Shown: positions 9,365 to 18,266, counted from the stretch's first letter. The stretch: DNA of 64,000 bases from Lacinutrix mariniflava (GCF_001418015.1 NZ_LIQG01000016.1:1-64000), one strand, 5' to 3'. Program-made: numbers and translations. The notes: generated by a model from the letters alone, not told the origin.

Positions 9365-9943
9365 GTGACAAATAGAATAAAAAATATAGTAGACGAAACG
9401 TTGCATAAAGGATGGGCAAAGTTAAGTGAAATCGCATTCGATTATAAAATGAGCGCAGGTAATTGGGTTCATAAAAAAAGAGAATCTTACAATCGCGGTG
9501 ATGGTGCTACAATTCTATTATATAATAAAAAAAAGAAGACGGTAATTTTAGTAAAACAATTTAGAATTTCTGCTTTTTTAAATGGTTGTAAACCAGGTTT
9601 TGTTATAGAATCATGTGCTGGAATGTTAGATGTAGATAGTCCTGAAAAGTGCATTATTAGGGAAACTGAAGAAGAAACGGGTTATAGAATAAAAGAAGTA
9701 AAGAAAATTTATGAAGCCTACTCTTCACCCGGAGCTTTAACCGAAAAACTATACTATTTTGTCGCAGAGTATACCGATGAAATGAAAGTAAGTAAAGGTG
9801 GTGGTTTAGAAAGTGAACAGGAAGATATTGAAGTTTTAGAAATGCCATTTAAAGAGGCATTTCAAAAAATTGAAACTGGAGAAATTATTGATGCAAAAAC
9901 CATAATATTATTACAATATGCACAGATTAATAATTTAGTATAA
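9365..9943 (+). CDS. nudK: NUDIX hydrolase, GDP-mannose pyrophosphatase NudK-like
   Basis: A 192-residue NUDIX hydrolase that closely follows the NudK pattern, hydrolysing GDP-mannose and related nucleoside-diphosphate sugars. A GNGATILLY-like stretch (here RGDGATILLYN) precedes ESCAGMLDVD and then RETEEETGY, which gives the shortened Nudix-box spacing typical of NudK. The start is GTG: the protein aligns from its first residues with NudK, and the next ATG would remove the first strands. It lies 17 bases after the AAA+ gene, so it is very likely co-transcribed with it. Why a sugar-nucleotide hydrolase sits in this cluster is unclear. Confidence 0.9.
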   Translation: MTNRIKNIVDETLHKGWAKLSEIAFDYKMSAGNWVHKKRESYNRGDGATILLYNKKKKTVILVKQFRISAFLNGCKPGFVIESCAGMLDVDSPEKCIIRETEEETGYRIKEVKKIYEAYSSPGALTEKLYYFVAEYTDEMKVSKGGGLESEQEDIEVLEMPFKEAFQKIETGEIIDAKTIILLQYAQINNLV

Positions 9944-10002
9944 TTAATATTCTATTCTCAGTTTAAGGACTAAGAATCTCAATGAAATAAAATTAAAGAT
10001 TA

Positions 10003-10014
10003 CCGCTTTTGCGG
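10003..10014. repeat. Short GC-rich hairpin before a start codon
   Basis: CCGC TTTT GCGG forms a 4-bp GC stem with a T4 loop, 7 bases before the ATG at 10022. A related word (TTTCCGAGAAAGCGGGAAT) lies at 27474. Probably a fragment of a dispersed palindromic repeat; an effect on translation is possible but unproven. Confidence 0.45.
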
Positions 10015-10021
10015 AAACAAG

Positions 10022-11257
10022 ATGCAAAAACTAAAAGAAGCAAATCTATACAGAAGCGAACTTATTCCAATTAGTGGAAAATTAGTAGAACGTTATAATA
10101 AATGCTTAGTAAAGCTTGGATTTATGCCAACTAAACTAAAAATATTTTCTATAGATGGAAAGGGATGGAGTCCAGAGATTGCTGAAGAAAAAAAGACTTT
10201 ACATTATTTAAATAATGGTGAAGCAAATCCGCATGCTATAATAATTTCTCCTTTACAAAAAGGGAAACCTGTATATGTTCCGTTTCATACTTTCGATCGT
10301 GAAATGATGCAATATATTTTTAAAACTCACGAAGCAAAGATTAATAATATTACACGAGATAGCGCCATTTGCATAGATTTCGACCAAAATATTGATGCGT
10401 TTTACGAGCCTTTAGATGTTTTAAAATACGATACAGTAAATATTAGTTTTCATTTAATTGATAACTTAGATAATGTTAGAAAAGAACAATTAGATCTTAT
10501 TCATAAATTTAAACAAGGCAATAATTTTATAGATGAAACATTACATGCTCAACTATTAAAATCGGCTATAACTTATGGCGATTTAAGGCATAGAGATTTA
10601 GAATTGCACGAACTTCAGTATACTACCAATTCCTTTTATACAAAGGCATTTGGAGGTGTTTATGTGCTAAGAGATTTTATAAAAGAAATTGTAGTTTTCG
10701 AGGATAAAAAATGGCATAAAGAAGCCATAAAAGATACAACGCACGACGTGTTGATTTATCATATTTTACAACCAGAATTAATGGATAAGTTAAGAGATCA
10801 TGTTATTATAGAATGTGATCTTGAAGTTGAAGTAAAAACAGAACGATACGAGCGTATTAAAAAGTTTGTTTTTGCAGAGACTATAAAAAATCCGCAACAT
10901 TCATTTATAGCTATTTTAAATGATAAAGTATTAACTAAGAGTTATTTAAATAAGTTGCCAATTGAAGATAGAAAACGAGTAATGAGTGTTGAGCGTTATC
11001 TTGAAAAACTTGAAGTTAGTAACGAATATAAAATTTCTGATATTGTAGATTTAAAGTTTTTTGAAGCGCTGCATAAACCACATTCGTCGTTAGACGCAAA
11101 ACATCAAGATTTAATTTGGAAGCTATTAATTAATGTTTCTGCCAAAGATGTTTTATTTTTATACTGGTATGATAAAGAACAGTTTTATAAAACGTACGAT
11201 ACTTGGAATACTTCATTAAAGGAGTGGGTAATCCAGGAGATTAGTAATAATATCTAA
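10022..11257 (+). CDS. Conserved soluble protein, unknown (DUF6638-like?)
   Basis: A 411-residue protein with no signal peptide or membrane segment. Its Lys/Glu/His-rich composition and multiple predicted helices in the C-terminal third suggest a cytoplasmic protein. I vaguely associate this size and composition with the Bacteroidota family DUF6638 but cannot confirm it. No catalytic motif is evident. It follows nudK by 78 bases and precedes two membrane-protein genes in the same orientation, so it is a member of the AAA+ cluster by position. The start is ATG, right after a small GC-rich hairpin. Confidence 0.78.
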   Translation: MQKLKEANLYRSELIPISGKLVERYNKCLVKLGFMPTKLKIFSIDGKGWSPEIAEEKKTLHYLNNGEANPHAIIISPLQKGKPVYVPFHTFDREMMQYIFKTHEAKINNITRDSAICIDFDQNIDAFYEPLDVLKYDTVNISFHLIDNLDNVRKEQLDLIHKFKQGNNFIDETLHAQLLKSAITYGDLRHRDLELHELQYTTNSFYTKAFGGVYVLRDFIKEIVVFEDKKWHKEAIKDTTHDVLIYHILQPELMDKLRDHVIIECDLEVEVKTERYERIKKFVFAETIKNPQHSFIAILNDKVLTKSYLNKLPIEDRKRVMSVERYLEKLEVSNEYKISDIVDLKFFEALHKPHSSLDAKHQDLIWKLLINVSAKDVLFLYWYDKEQFYKTYDTWNTSLKEWVIQEISNNI

Positions 11258-11386
11258 ATTTATTATAAAATAAATGTAGTTTTCAAATCCTTTGAAGTCA
11301 GGAATAAAAAACAGCAAATTAAAGATTAACTAGCAAGAGTATGAAACTTATAATTTCTAACTTGAAGCTTCAAACAAAGCAAAACT

Positions 11387-11908
11387 ATGACAATAGAGAT
11401 AATAATATTTATAGCCTCAATTCTTTTCGGAATTGTATTGTATTGGAGAGAATCTAAATCTAATAAAGTATATAGTTTTTTTAATAAATTATTTTATTCA
11501 AAAGAACTTCAAATTAAGACAGGAAGTAAAAAAGGCTTTCTATACCAGCAATCATTCTTAATGCGTTTGGTTTATATTGGTGTTTTGTTTTTATTAGGAA
11601 TAATAATACTTAGGTTTATTATACCAATAGATGTTTATACAATACAATTATTTGTAGCAAGTATTTCGGGTACTTTAGTTGGAACTTATTTAGCAAATTT
11701 CGTCTTTAAATCGTCTGAAGTATTAGACGAAAAAGGAGACTCTTTAGTAGATGCTGTAAAAGATACTGTAGAAAAAGGAAAAGATTTTATAAAAGATCTA
11801 GAAACAAAAGATACTGAAGCGATACAAGAAGCAAAAAAAGAAATTAAAGAACCAGAAGCACCAAAGAAGAGTGCTAGACAAAGGTTAAAGGATAAAGGGC
11901 ATTTGTAG
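11387..11908 (+). CDS. Membrane protein with acidic/basic tail
   Basis: A 173-residue protein with three predicted hydrophobic segments (about residues 3-19, 58-78 and 84-107) and then a charged helical cytoplasmic tail of about 65 residues. The tail is Glu/Lys-rich and ends in a basic KSARQRLKDKGHL. No family recognised. It is a plausible membrane anchor for the soluble partners of the cluster, with the tail as docking site; this is inference from topology and position only. Confidence 0.75.
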   Translation: MTIEIIIFIASILFGIVLYWRESKSNKVYSFFNKLFYSKELQIKTGSKKGFLYQQSFLMRLVYIGVLFLLGIIILRFIIPIDVYTIQLFVASISGTLVGTYLANFVFKSSEVLDEKGDSLVDAVKDTVEKGKDFIKDLETKDTEAIQEAKKEIKEPEAPKKSARQRLKDKGHL

Positions 11909-12017
11909 ATTAGTTAAAAGAGAGAAGAATTAAGAGTGAAGAGTGAAGAGTAAGTTGAACATTAGCAATTAAATTCGTAAAATAATAGTAGCAACCAACA
12001 CATGAGTAATCACGAAC

Positions 12018-12100
12018 AATCTGTGAAAATCAGTGTAATCTGTGTCAAAGAAAACAAGAGTAATCACGTAAGATAAGTGAAAATTTGTGTCATTCGTGGA
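12018..12100. repeat. ATCTGTG-type dispersed repeat, second copy
   Basis: Two clusters of the same words seen at 2771-2860: AATCTGTGAAAATCAGTG followed by TAATCTGTGTCAAAG, then a looser copy (AAGTGAAAATTTGTGTC) to 12100. It occupies most of the 244-base gap before the 580-residue membrane protein gene. No coding potential seen. Confidence 0.55.
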
Positions 12101-12129
12101 AAAAAAATATAAGTTTAATTAAAAAGAGA

Positions 12130-12147
12130 TTCCTGCCTACGCAGGAA
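12130..12147. repeat. Perfect palindrome just before a start codon
   Basis: TTCCTGC CTAC GCAGGAA is a perfect 7-bp stem with a 4-base loop, ending 5 bases before the ATG at 12153. It matches the CCTGCgtaGGCAGG-style palindromes dispersed in flavobacterial genomes (general knowledge, not searched). Because it would occlude the initiation region when folded, it could modulate translation. Confidence 0.55.
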
Positions 12148-12152
12148 ATGTT

Positions 12153-13895
12153 ATGATAAAAAATTACTGGAATAAAGGAGGGAAACAAAAGCGAATAGTA
12201 ATTGTTTTAAGTTTAATAATAATTGGATTATTATTTTTTATGCGAGATGATTACCAACCAGCTTTACTGTTTGTAAGAAAATTTATATTCATAATATTAC
12301 TTTGTGTTATAGTACTTTTCTTTGGGTTAAGAACTTTTAGAAAGCAAGCGTCTACAGGGAAACGTATTTTTATGCTTGCAATTATGGGAGTGTTTTTTGG
12401 AGCCTTATATTTTGTGGGATGGAAAATGGAATTATACGACTATATGAAAACGTATAATGTCTTCAACGATTTAAATAAGGTTAATATTTCTGAATTACCA
12501 TTAACACAAAATGAACGCATTCAGCCATTAAAAAATATTCATTCTATGGGAAATGAAAGTGTTGGTGAAACAAAAGATGTTTCATTACCACATTTAGTTC
12601 GCGTAGATGGAGAAAATAAATGGACAATGGCAATTCAACCTACCGAAAAATATTATTGGCAAGGAATGCGAGATAATACCGAAGAGGTGTTTTCTGTATC
12701 GAGTACAACGCCATTTCCACGCTTTTCTAACGAGAATAGAATTCCTGTAACATTCTCCATTGGTGAGTCTCTAAAATTTAGTAGAAACACATACAATGCG
12801 GTTGTACAACGTTTTAATCCTTGGATGCTTGTTAATTACGAACCAAGCGATACGTTTTACATGAAAAATGATACAGGACAATGGGTAGAAGTAGTTAGTT
12901 TAATAAAATGGAAAGGGTTCTTTTTTCCTTATCCTTCTTTTGGAGGTGTTATGCTTATAGAAAATGGTGAACACGATGCTAACGATTATTTAGAACGTAT
13001 TACTATTGGAAAAGGAAAATATATAGCTCCAGACGAAATGAAAAACTTTCCTTTTCTAACCAAGCAAAATACATTAGCAGAAAAAATATCGCGCTTACAG
13101 GCAGAATCTTTAAAGTTCTTAGGTGGGTTTAGCGATCCATTACCTTGGAATATGGAGACAGCTGTTAAGATTCCAGATTTAGCAGATGACCAAAACCAAC
13201 AACCATTCGTAACCGATTTTAATTTTGAAGATACAAAAATAGGTGCTTACAGTGGTTTATACCATTGGTTTGGTTTAGAACCAGTAGGAGATGAGCGCAC
13301 AAGTTTAACGTATAGTGTTTTTGTACCTGCAGATGGAACAGATAAATTATATTACTACGATCATGCAGCAAAAAAACAAGGTTATGCGGGCGTTTCTGCA
13401 ATGCCTTTAAAAGTAATAGAATCTCGTAAAGAATTCGATTGGTCTGTAAATAAGCCTGTAGAGTTTAGACCATATATAAAGGATATTGCGGGACGTAGAA
13501 GACTCTTTTTTATAGGAACAATTTCTGCAATAAGAGAAGGTTCAGATAACTTTGATGGTGCTGCAACTCCAGATTTAGCTATAATTGATAGCGAATATAG
13601 AGATGTAGTTTGGATAGATGTTAAACACCCAAGTGGTTGGGAAAAAGAGATTTATAACCAATTAAGCGAAGCTTGGCGTTCTAGCGAAGGTATTGGAGAT
13701 TATTTTGTCGAGGATACAAAAATTATTGATGTAGTTGGAGATAGCTTAAACGGAATAAACATTAAACCTTTTGAAGAAAAAACAGATGATGACCTATCTA
13801 TAGAAACACTACAGCATAAAATAGATTCAATTAAAAAACTTGAAGAAATTAAACATTTAAAACGTGAGTTAGACTCGTTGAAGCGTTTGAAATAA
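12153..13895 (+). CDS. Membrane-anchored protein with large soluble domain
   Basis: A 580-residue protein. Three hydrophobic segments lie within the first about 100 residues (near 16-30, 37-56 and 70-90). A roughly 430-residue soluble domain rich in Trp, Pro and beta-like sequence follows, and then a C-terminal coiled coil (IDSIKKLEEIKHLKREL and on). No catalytic motif or known domain was recognised. It is the last gene of the co-oriented cluster. The topology suggests a membrane-bound structural or sensor component. A different ATG five bases upstream is out of frame and closes immediately, so 12153 is the start. Confidence 0.78.
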   Translation: MIKNYWNKGGKQKRIVIVLSLIIIGLLFFMRDDYQPALLFVRKFIFIILLCVIVLFFGLRTFRKQASTGKRIFMLAIMGVFFGALYFVGWKMELYDYMKTYNVFNDLNKVNISELPLTQNERIQPLKNIHSMGNESVGETKDVSLPHLVRVDGENKWTMAIQPTEKYYWQGMRDNTEEVFSVSSTTPFPRFSNENRIPVTFSIGESLKFSRNTYNAVVQRFNPWMLVNYEPSDTFYMKNDTGQWVEVVSLIKWKGFFFPYPSFGGVMLIENGEHDANDYLERITIGKGKYIAPDEMKNFPFLTKQNTLAEKISRLQAESLKFLGGFSDPLPWNMETAVKIPDLADDQNQQPFVTDFNFEDTKIGAYSGLYHWFGLEPVGDERTSLTYSVFVPADGTDKLYYYDHAAKKQGYAGVSAMPLKVIESRKEFDWSVNKPVEFRPYIKDIAGRRRLFFIGTISAIREGSDNFDGAATPDLAIIDSEYRDVVWIDVKHPSGWEKEIYNQLSEAWRSSEGIGDYFVEDTKIIDVVGDSLNGINIKPFEEKTDDDLSIETLQHKIDSIKKLEEIKHLKRELDSLKRLK

Positions 13896-13989
13896 AGACT
13901 TCAATTTAAATATATTAGATAAAGTAATAATAATTAACTAGTTTTGCATTCGCTATTTACTAAATTATTACCAAATCTAACTTACTATT

Positions 13990-15042
13990 ATGAAATCTAC
14001 TTTTACTTTTGCATCGATTTTGATGCTTTTTGTTATGTCTTTAACTGCGCAAACAACTGTTGTAACAACAGGTACTGCAGATCCATACAGATTAGCACTT
14101 TCAGGAGATAATTTATTTGTATCAGAATTTAATAACGGACTAATATCTGTTATAGATGTTACAGCTCCATTTCCAACAACTAAGTCTAACGTTATTTTTG
14201 GATTAACTAACCCAATGGGTTTAGCTATTAAAGATAATTTTCTATACATAGCTGAATCTGGTGCTAACAAAATTTCTAAATTTGATATTACGTTGTCTTC
14301 ACCTGTATTAATAGATGTTGTTACAGGTTTAAATCAACCTTCAGGTTTAACATTTGTTGGAAATGATTTATACTTTGCCGAATTAGGAGTAAATAGTATT
14401 TCTAAATTAGATGTAACTATGGTTTCTCCAACAGTATCTTTAGTTAAATCAGGACTTTCTGCTCCATTCGATATAGAGCGTGTTGCAAATGAGTTGTTTA
14501 TAGCAGAGTCTGGTGCTAATAAAGTGTCTAAAATAGATATTTCTACTCCTGCTTATGTAAAGACAGATGTAGTTACTACAGGCTTAAATTATCCAGTAGC
14601 TTTATCTTTAAATGGAAACAATTTATATATTGCTGAATACATTGGAGATGAAATTTCAAAAATAGATATTTCTAGTGGGAGTCCAGAAGCTACTGTTGTA
14701 ACTGCAGTAACTACACCAAACGGCTTGGTAGCAAGTGTGAGTGGTTTATATATAGCTGAATTTGATACTAACAGAATTTCAAAATATGAATTTCCAACTT
14801 TAGCTACAAGTAGCTTTAATCTTCAATCAAGTTTTAGAGTGTATCCAAATCCTTCACGTGATTTTATTAGCGTTTCTGGATTAATTAACACAACAAACTA
14901 TGCTATTTATAATAGTTTGGGTGCAGAAATATTGAAAGGGAAAATTTCTAAAAATGAAAAAATAGATGTTAAAAATCTAAGTAGCGATCTGTATTTTTTG
15001 AGTTTAAATAGTGGTCATTCCTTTAAATTTTTAAAGCAATAA
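13990..15042 (+). CDS. Secreted beta-propeller protein with T9SS sorting domain
   Basis: A 350-residue exported protein. A signal peptide ends near residue 20 (SLTAQ). About six repeats follow, each carrying a motif like DNLFVSEFNNGLISVID or NNLYIAEYIGDEISKID, characteristic of an NHL/SMP-30-type beta-propeller. Residues about 280-350 form a type A T9SS C-terminal domain, beginning FRVYPNPSRDFISVSG and ending with FKFLKQ, which directs export across the outer membrane. Ligand or substrate unknown; propellers of this kind usually bind proteins or sugars. It is followed by a strong terminator, so it is probably a single-gene unit. Confidence 0.88.
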   Translation: MKSTFTFASILMLFVMSLTAQTTVVTTGTADPYRLALSGDNLFVSEFNNGLISVIDVTAPFPTTKSNVIFGLTNPMGLAIKDNFLYIAESGANKISKFDITLSSPVLIDVVTGLNQPSGLTFVGNDLYFAELGVNSISKLDVTMVSPTVSLVKSGLSAPFDIERVANELFIAESGANKVSKIDISTPAYVKTDVVTTGLNYPVALSLNGNNLYIAEYIGDEISKIDISSGSPEATVVTAVTTPNGLVASVSGLYIAEFDTNRISKYEFPTLATSSFNLQSSFRVYPNPSRDFISVSGLINTTNYAIYNSLGAEILKGKISKNEKIDVKNLSSDLYFLSLNSGHSFKFLKQ

Positions 15043-15060
15043 GCTAAAATAAATTATATA

Positions 15061-15098
15061 AAAAAAGCACTAAAGTTCTCTTTAGTGCTTTTTTTTTA
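15061..15098 (+). terminator. Intrinsic terminator
   Basis: AAAAAGCACTAAAG pairs with CTTTAGTGCTTTTT around a TTCT loop, followed by a T-run. It ends transcription of the beta-propeller gene. The remaining bases to 15425 hold no recognisable gene or RNA that I can see. Confidence 0.9.
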
Positions 15099-15425
15099 CC
15101 AATAATATTAGTTAAAACAGCCTTGTCTATAAAGCAGTATTATGAATGTTTACATGGGTTTTGGTATGTAAAGTTGAATTTATAAGTATAAAAAAGAAGC
15201 CTTTTCTAAACACATAAAAGTGTTAATACATTAGGCATTGAGCTTATTTGCTAGAGTATATAAATTGTAGCTATCTTTAAAGAATAATAAAAACCAAATA
15301 CAGTTTTAATATGGTTTGTTACACTCTTTTTTCTAATTCTAGGTGTTCTTACTTTTAATAAGATTTTAAATATAACTAACTTGGTAAGAATGTTTTTGTG
15401 AGAATAGCGGCTTTAGGTTTATAAC

Positions 15426-15893
15426 TTACCTAAAAAAATACTCCATCTTTATATCGCAACGTTGGTAAAGACAATTATCCTCAACATCAATTTCTACAAA
15501 CCCGAATTTTCTATATAAATAGATTGCATTTTCGAGCTTCGTACTAGAATAGAGTAGTAGTCTGTTAAATTCTTTTCTTTTTGCAAAAGCTATACAATGT
15601 TCCAGCAATTGCTGACCAATTTTTAATCCTCTATGCTCTGGTGAAACTGCCATTTTTGTTAGTTCGTAAGCGTTTTGTTTAGGCAATGGCATTAAAGCGT
15701 AAGTGCCAACTATAGTATTGTTTAATTTAGCAAAAAAGATGAATCCTCCTGTATTAATAATGTACTTTTCTGGATTAGAAAGCACTTCTTCATCATAAGG
15801 TTCTACATAAAAAAAGGTTTTTAGCCATTCTATATTTAGGTTGTAAAAATCTTGAGAATACTTATTGTTGTATGGGATAATTTCTAAACTCAT
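15426..15893 (-). CDS. GNAT family N-acetyltransferase
   Basis: A protein of 155 residues when started at the ATG of MSLEIIPYN; an upstream ATG adds eight residues that would overlap the neighbouring gene. The acetyl-CoA-binding signature is seen as MAVSPEHRGLKIGQQLL (Q/R-x-x-G-x-G/A type), followed by YRKFGFVEI, typical of motif B. Substrate unknown. It lies one base downstream of the 97-residue membrane protein gene, which itself lies two bases below hutG, so all three are probably one transcript. Confidence 0.88.
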   Translation of the reverse strand: MSLEIIPYNNKYSQDFYNLNIEWLKTFFYVEPYDEEVLSNPEKYIINTGGFIFFAKLNNTIVGTYALMPLPKQNAYELTKMAVSPEHRGLKIGQQLLEHCIAFAKRKEFNRLLLYSSTKLENAIYLYRKFGFVEIDVEDNCLYQRCDIKMEYFFR

Positions 15894-15894
15894 T

Positions 15895-16188
15895 TTAGCT
15901 AGAATAAGAATTTGCAATTAATAGCATCGCCATTGTTATTAAGGATATAAATAGGGTTAAAATGTAAGTAGATTGATTGTTGTTTTTCTTTCGCAAGCTA
16001 TCGATAAATGCCCAAATTGGTATAAAAACAAGTCCTAACAGTGCAGGAATAGTTAGTAATTGACCAATGACCATAATAAATTGGTATTCTAATTTAAAAT
16101 AGTAAGCTAAAAGTATTAAACAGAAATATAGGAATATTACAATAGTTACAATAAGCCTAATTTTTTCTAATTTGAGTCTATTTTCCAT
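15895..16188 (-). CDS. Small three-helix membrane protein
   Basis: A 97-residue protein with three predicted membrane helices (about residues 11-30, 37-61 and 74-94) and a short basic loop (SLRKKNNNQ) between the last two. No family recognised. It is packed two bases from hutG and one base from the GNAT gene. Its size and topology resemble the 94-residue protein beside hutI, which may or may not indicate homology. Confidence 0.7.
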   Translation of the reverse strand: MENRLKLEKIRLIVTIVIFLYFCLILLAYYFKLEYQFIMVIGQLLTIPALLGLVFIPIWAFIDSLRKKNNNQSTYILTLFISLITMAMLLIANSYSS

Positions 16189-16190
16189 AA

Positions 16191-17213
16191 TTAATTACTA
16201 TTAGCTCTAATAAAATCTGTTATTAAATATGTAATAAATTTACCTACTTGAGAGGCTGTCTTTTTTGTTGGTGCAGCTTCACAAATATGAAGATATTGTA
16301 CGGATGGATTACTACCAAAAAAGTGAACGAATTGTCGTGCTTGATTTACTGAAAAGCCAGAAGGCGTTTGTGCGCTACTTGGTATATTTGCAATAGCATC
16401 GCAATCTATCTCTATACCAAAAGTACCTTTAGAAATATATCTTAAGGCTTCTTTCATTTCATACTTAAATTCTAAGGTTTTTTCAACTTCAATAGCTTCA
16501 AATGTATTATATTTTATGCTGTTGTCAGCGTTTAAGGTGTCGTTTAAAATACTCTGTGACGTGTAGTTTTTATGAATTCCGAAGATAAAATAGCGATTCA
16601 GGAATCCTTCCGCGAAAGCGTAACTAAAACCATTTCCACTATGCCTGCCTTCGAGTGCTCGAAAATCTGTATGGGCGTCTAAATTAACAACGTTTATTTT
16701 CTTGTTTAAAGCTAAGGATGTTCCTTTTATATTACCGTAAGCGTTGTTGTGTCCTCCTCCAATTACAATTGGAATTTTACCTGCTTTAACAATATTGTAA
16801 ATTAGATTACTTACCTCTTTATCTATCTCAGAGACTAAGGCTCTAGCTTTTTTTATGTGTTTTACATTGTTTTGATCCCATTTTGATAGCTGTTCTTGTT
16901 CTTCGGAAAAGTCTAAATGACCTAATACACACAATTGTGTTGCTTGATTTAGCGTGCTATTTTGTGTATTTAACAAAACTTTAATGGTTGCATCCCAAGC
17001 ATTGCAAGCTCCTGATTTACCGTGATTTGCAAAAACGCCAACATCTTCAGGTAAACCAATTAATACATACTTAACGTCTAAATTTATTAAGTCGTCGTAT
17101 ATATTTGTAATTGATGGTAGTACAATTATTTGTTCTCCAAACTTAGACTCACCAGAGCGTGTAACAACACTTTCTTCGATTTTAGATTTGGACATTAAAA
17201 CAAGTTTACTCAT
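16191..17213 (-). CDS. hutG: Formimidoylglutamase, arginase family
   Basis: A 340-residue enzyme of the arginase/agmatinase fold, expected to hydrolyse N-formimidoyl-L-glutamate to glutamate and formamide, the last step of histidine breakdown. The binuclear Mn ligands are visible: GGGHNN at 152-157, DAHTD at 179-183 and IDCD with Asp 270 and 272. Assignment within the arginase superfamily rests partly on the nearby imidazolonepropionase gene (hutI). It heads a tight three-gene minus-strand unit with a small membrane protein and a GNAT enzyme. The first ATG is used; an internal Met at residue 7 is an alternative. Confidence 0.87.
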   Translation of the reverse strand: MSKLVLMSKSKIEESVVTRSGESKFGEQIIVLPSITNIYDDLINLDVKYVLIGLPEDVGVFANHGKSGACNAWDATIKVLLNTQNSTLNQATQLCVLGHLDFSEEQEQLSKWDQNNVKHIKKARALVSEIDKEVSNLIYNIVKAGKIPIVIGGGHNNAYGNIKGTSLALNKKINVVNLDAHTDFRALEGRHSGNGFSYAFAEGFLNRYFIFGIHKNYTSQSILNDTLNADNSIKYNTFEAIEVEKTLEFKYEMKEALRYISKGTFGIEIDCDAIANIPSSAQTPSGFSVNQARQFVHFFGSNPSVQYLHICEAAPTKKTASQVGKFITYLITDFIRANSN

Positions 17214-17290
17214 AACATATAAATGCGTTTAAAAAACTAAAATTAATGTTTTAAAAGTAAATAAAATGTATTCTAGCAAATAAAAAGAAA

Positions 17291-17298
17291 TATATTTG
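17291..17298 (+). promoter_or_regulatory. Candidate Bacteroidota -7 element
   Basis: TATATTTG fits the TAnnTTTG -7 consensus, 23 bases before the ATG at 17321. No good TTG is visible at the expected -33 distance, so this is tentative. Confidence 0.4.
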
Positions 17299-17320
17299 AA
17301 CCCTTAAAAACAAAACAATT

Positions 17321-18208
17321 ATGGCAAACAACACAGTAAGCACAGGTTTAAAAGTTGCTTTAGGAATCGCACTCGCTTTATTTATTGGATTAGGCGTATT
17401 TTCATCTTCTTTATATAAAGAGAAGCAAGAAAATGAAAAAGTTTTAATTAGTGAAAAAACGAAAGTTTTAAACGAATTAAACCAAATGGCAACGCAGTAT
17501 GATGTTGCAATGAGTGAAAATAGTGTTGTTAATCAGAATTTAGTAGATGCTAAAGAACGCATTGGAGGTTTAATAGAATCTTTAGAAGCGTCTGAAACTA
17601 ATTTAAAGAGCCTATGGAAATACAAAAAGAAGTATTTAGCATTGCAAGATGAAATGAATTATATTTTATCTGAGAATGATAAACTTAAAGTTGAAAACCA
17701 AATGCTTGCTACAACTTTAGATAGTACTAAAGTTCAATTGGTAGAGCGTGTTATGTTTACAGACTCGCTTTTAGTACAAAATACTGCTTTAGCAGATGTT
17801 GTTGAGAGTGCCGCAATATTATCGGCAAATAGTATGAAGGCTTTTGGTGTTTTAGAACGTTCTTCTGGAAAACAAATACCAATGGAAAAGGCGAGCCGTA
17901 GTGATAAAATTAAAATATGTTTTACAGTAGCTAAAAATAAATTAGTAGAATCTGGAGATAAAGAATTGTTTGTTCAAGTTATCGATCCTAAAAACAATAT
18001 TTTAGGTTCTAACGAACAGGTTATGTTTGGTGAGGAAGCTTTAAATTATAGTTTAATTAGTAAGTTTAATTACGAAAACCAAAGCTTACCAATTTGTGAG
18101 TATATTGCGAAGAAAGATAAGAAGGATGATTTTGAAAAAGGAACGTATAAAGTTAATGTTTTTAACGGTAAAGAGTTAATTACAAGTACGCAGTTCTCAA
18201 TGAGATAA
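17321..18208 (+). CDS. Membrane-anchored coiled-coil protein, unknown
   Basis: A 295-residue protein with one N-terminal membrane segment (about residues 11-30). A coiled-coil region spans roughly residues 33-160 (ELNQMATQYDVAM and on). A globular, mostly beta C-terminal domain of about 110 residues contains IKICFTVAKNKLVESGDKEL. Similar architectures are common in Bacteroidota and generally uncharacterised; the C-terminal domain would be periplasmic. It lies between, and divergent or convergent to, the hut genes, so it is not part of their operon. It is followed by a clear terminator. Confidence 0.8.
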   Translation: MANNTVSTGLKVALGIALALFIGLGVFSSSLYKEKQENEKVLISEKTKVLNELNQMATQYDVAMSENSVVNQNLVDAKERIGGLIESLEASETNLKSLWKYKKKYLALQDEMNYILSENDKLKVENQMLATTLDSTKVQLVERVMFTDSLLVQNTALADVVESAAILSANSMKAFGVLERSSGKQIPMEKASRSDKIKICFTVAKNKLVESGDKELFVQVIDPKNNILGSNEQVMFGEEALNYSLISKFNYENQSLPICEYIAKKDKKDDFEKGTYKVNVFNGKELITSTQFSMR

Positions 18209-18227
18209 GATTAACTATTTAGAATAT

Positions 18228-18266
18228 AAAAAAAAGCTTGAAAATTTAAATTTTCAGGCTTTTTTA
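18228..18266. terminator. Intrinsic terminator between convergent genes
   Basis: AAAAAGCTTGAAAATTT pairs with AAATTTTCAGGCTTTTT with one mismatched pair, with A- and T-runs on both sides. It can serve the plus-strand coiled-coil gene and, in reverse, transcripts leaving hutI. Confidence 0.8.

Noticed and set aside
1238-13895. Phage-defence island
   Set aside because: No nuclease, toxin, deaminase, NADase or reverse transcriptase domain was seen among the nine genes; evidence does not support calling it a defence system.
16597-16620. CCGCGAAAGCG palindrome inside hutG
   Set aside because: It reads as conserved codons (SYAFAEGF) and need not be a repeat insertion, despite its resemblance to intergenic copies.
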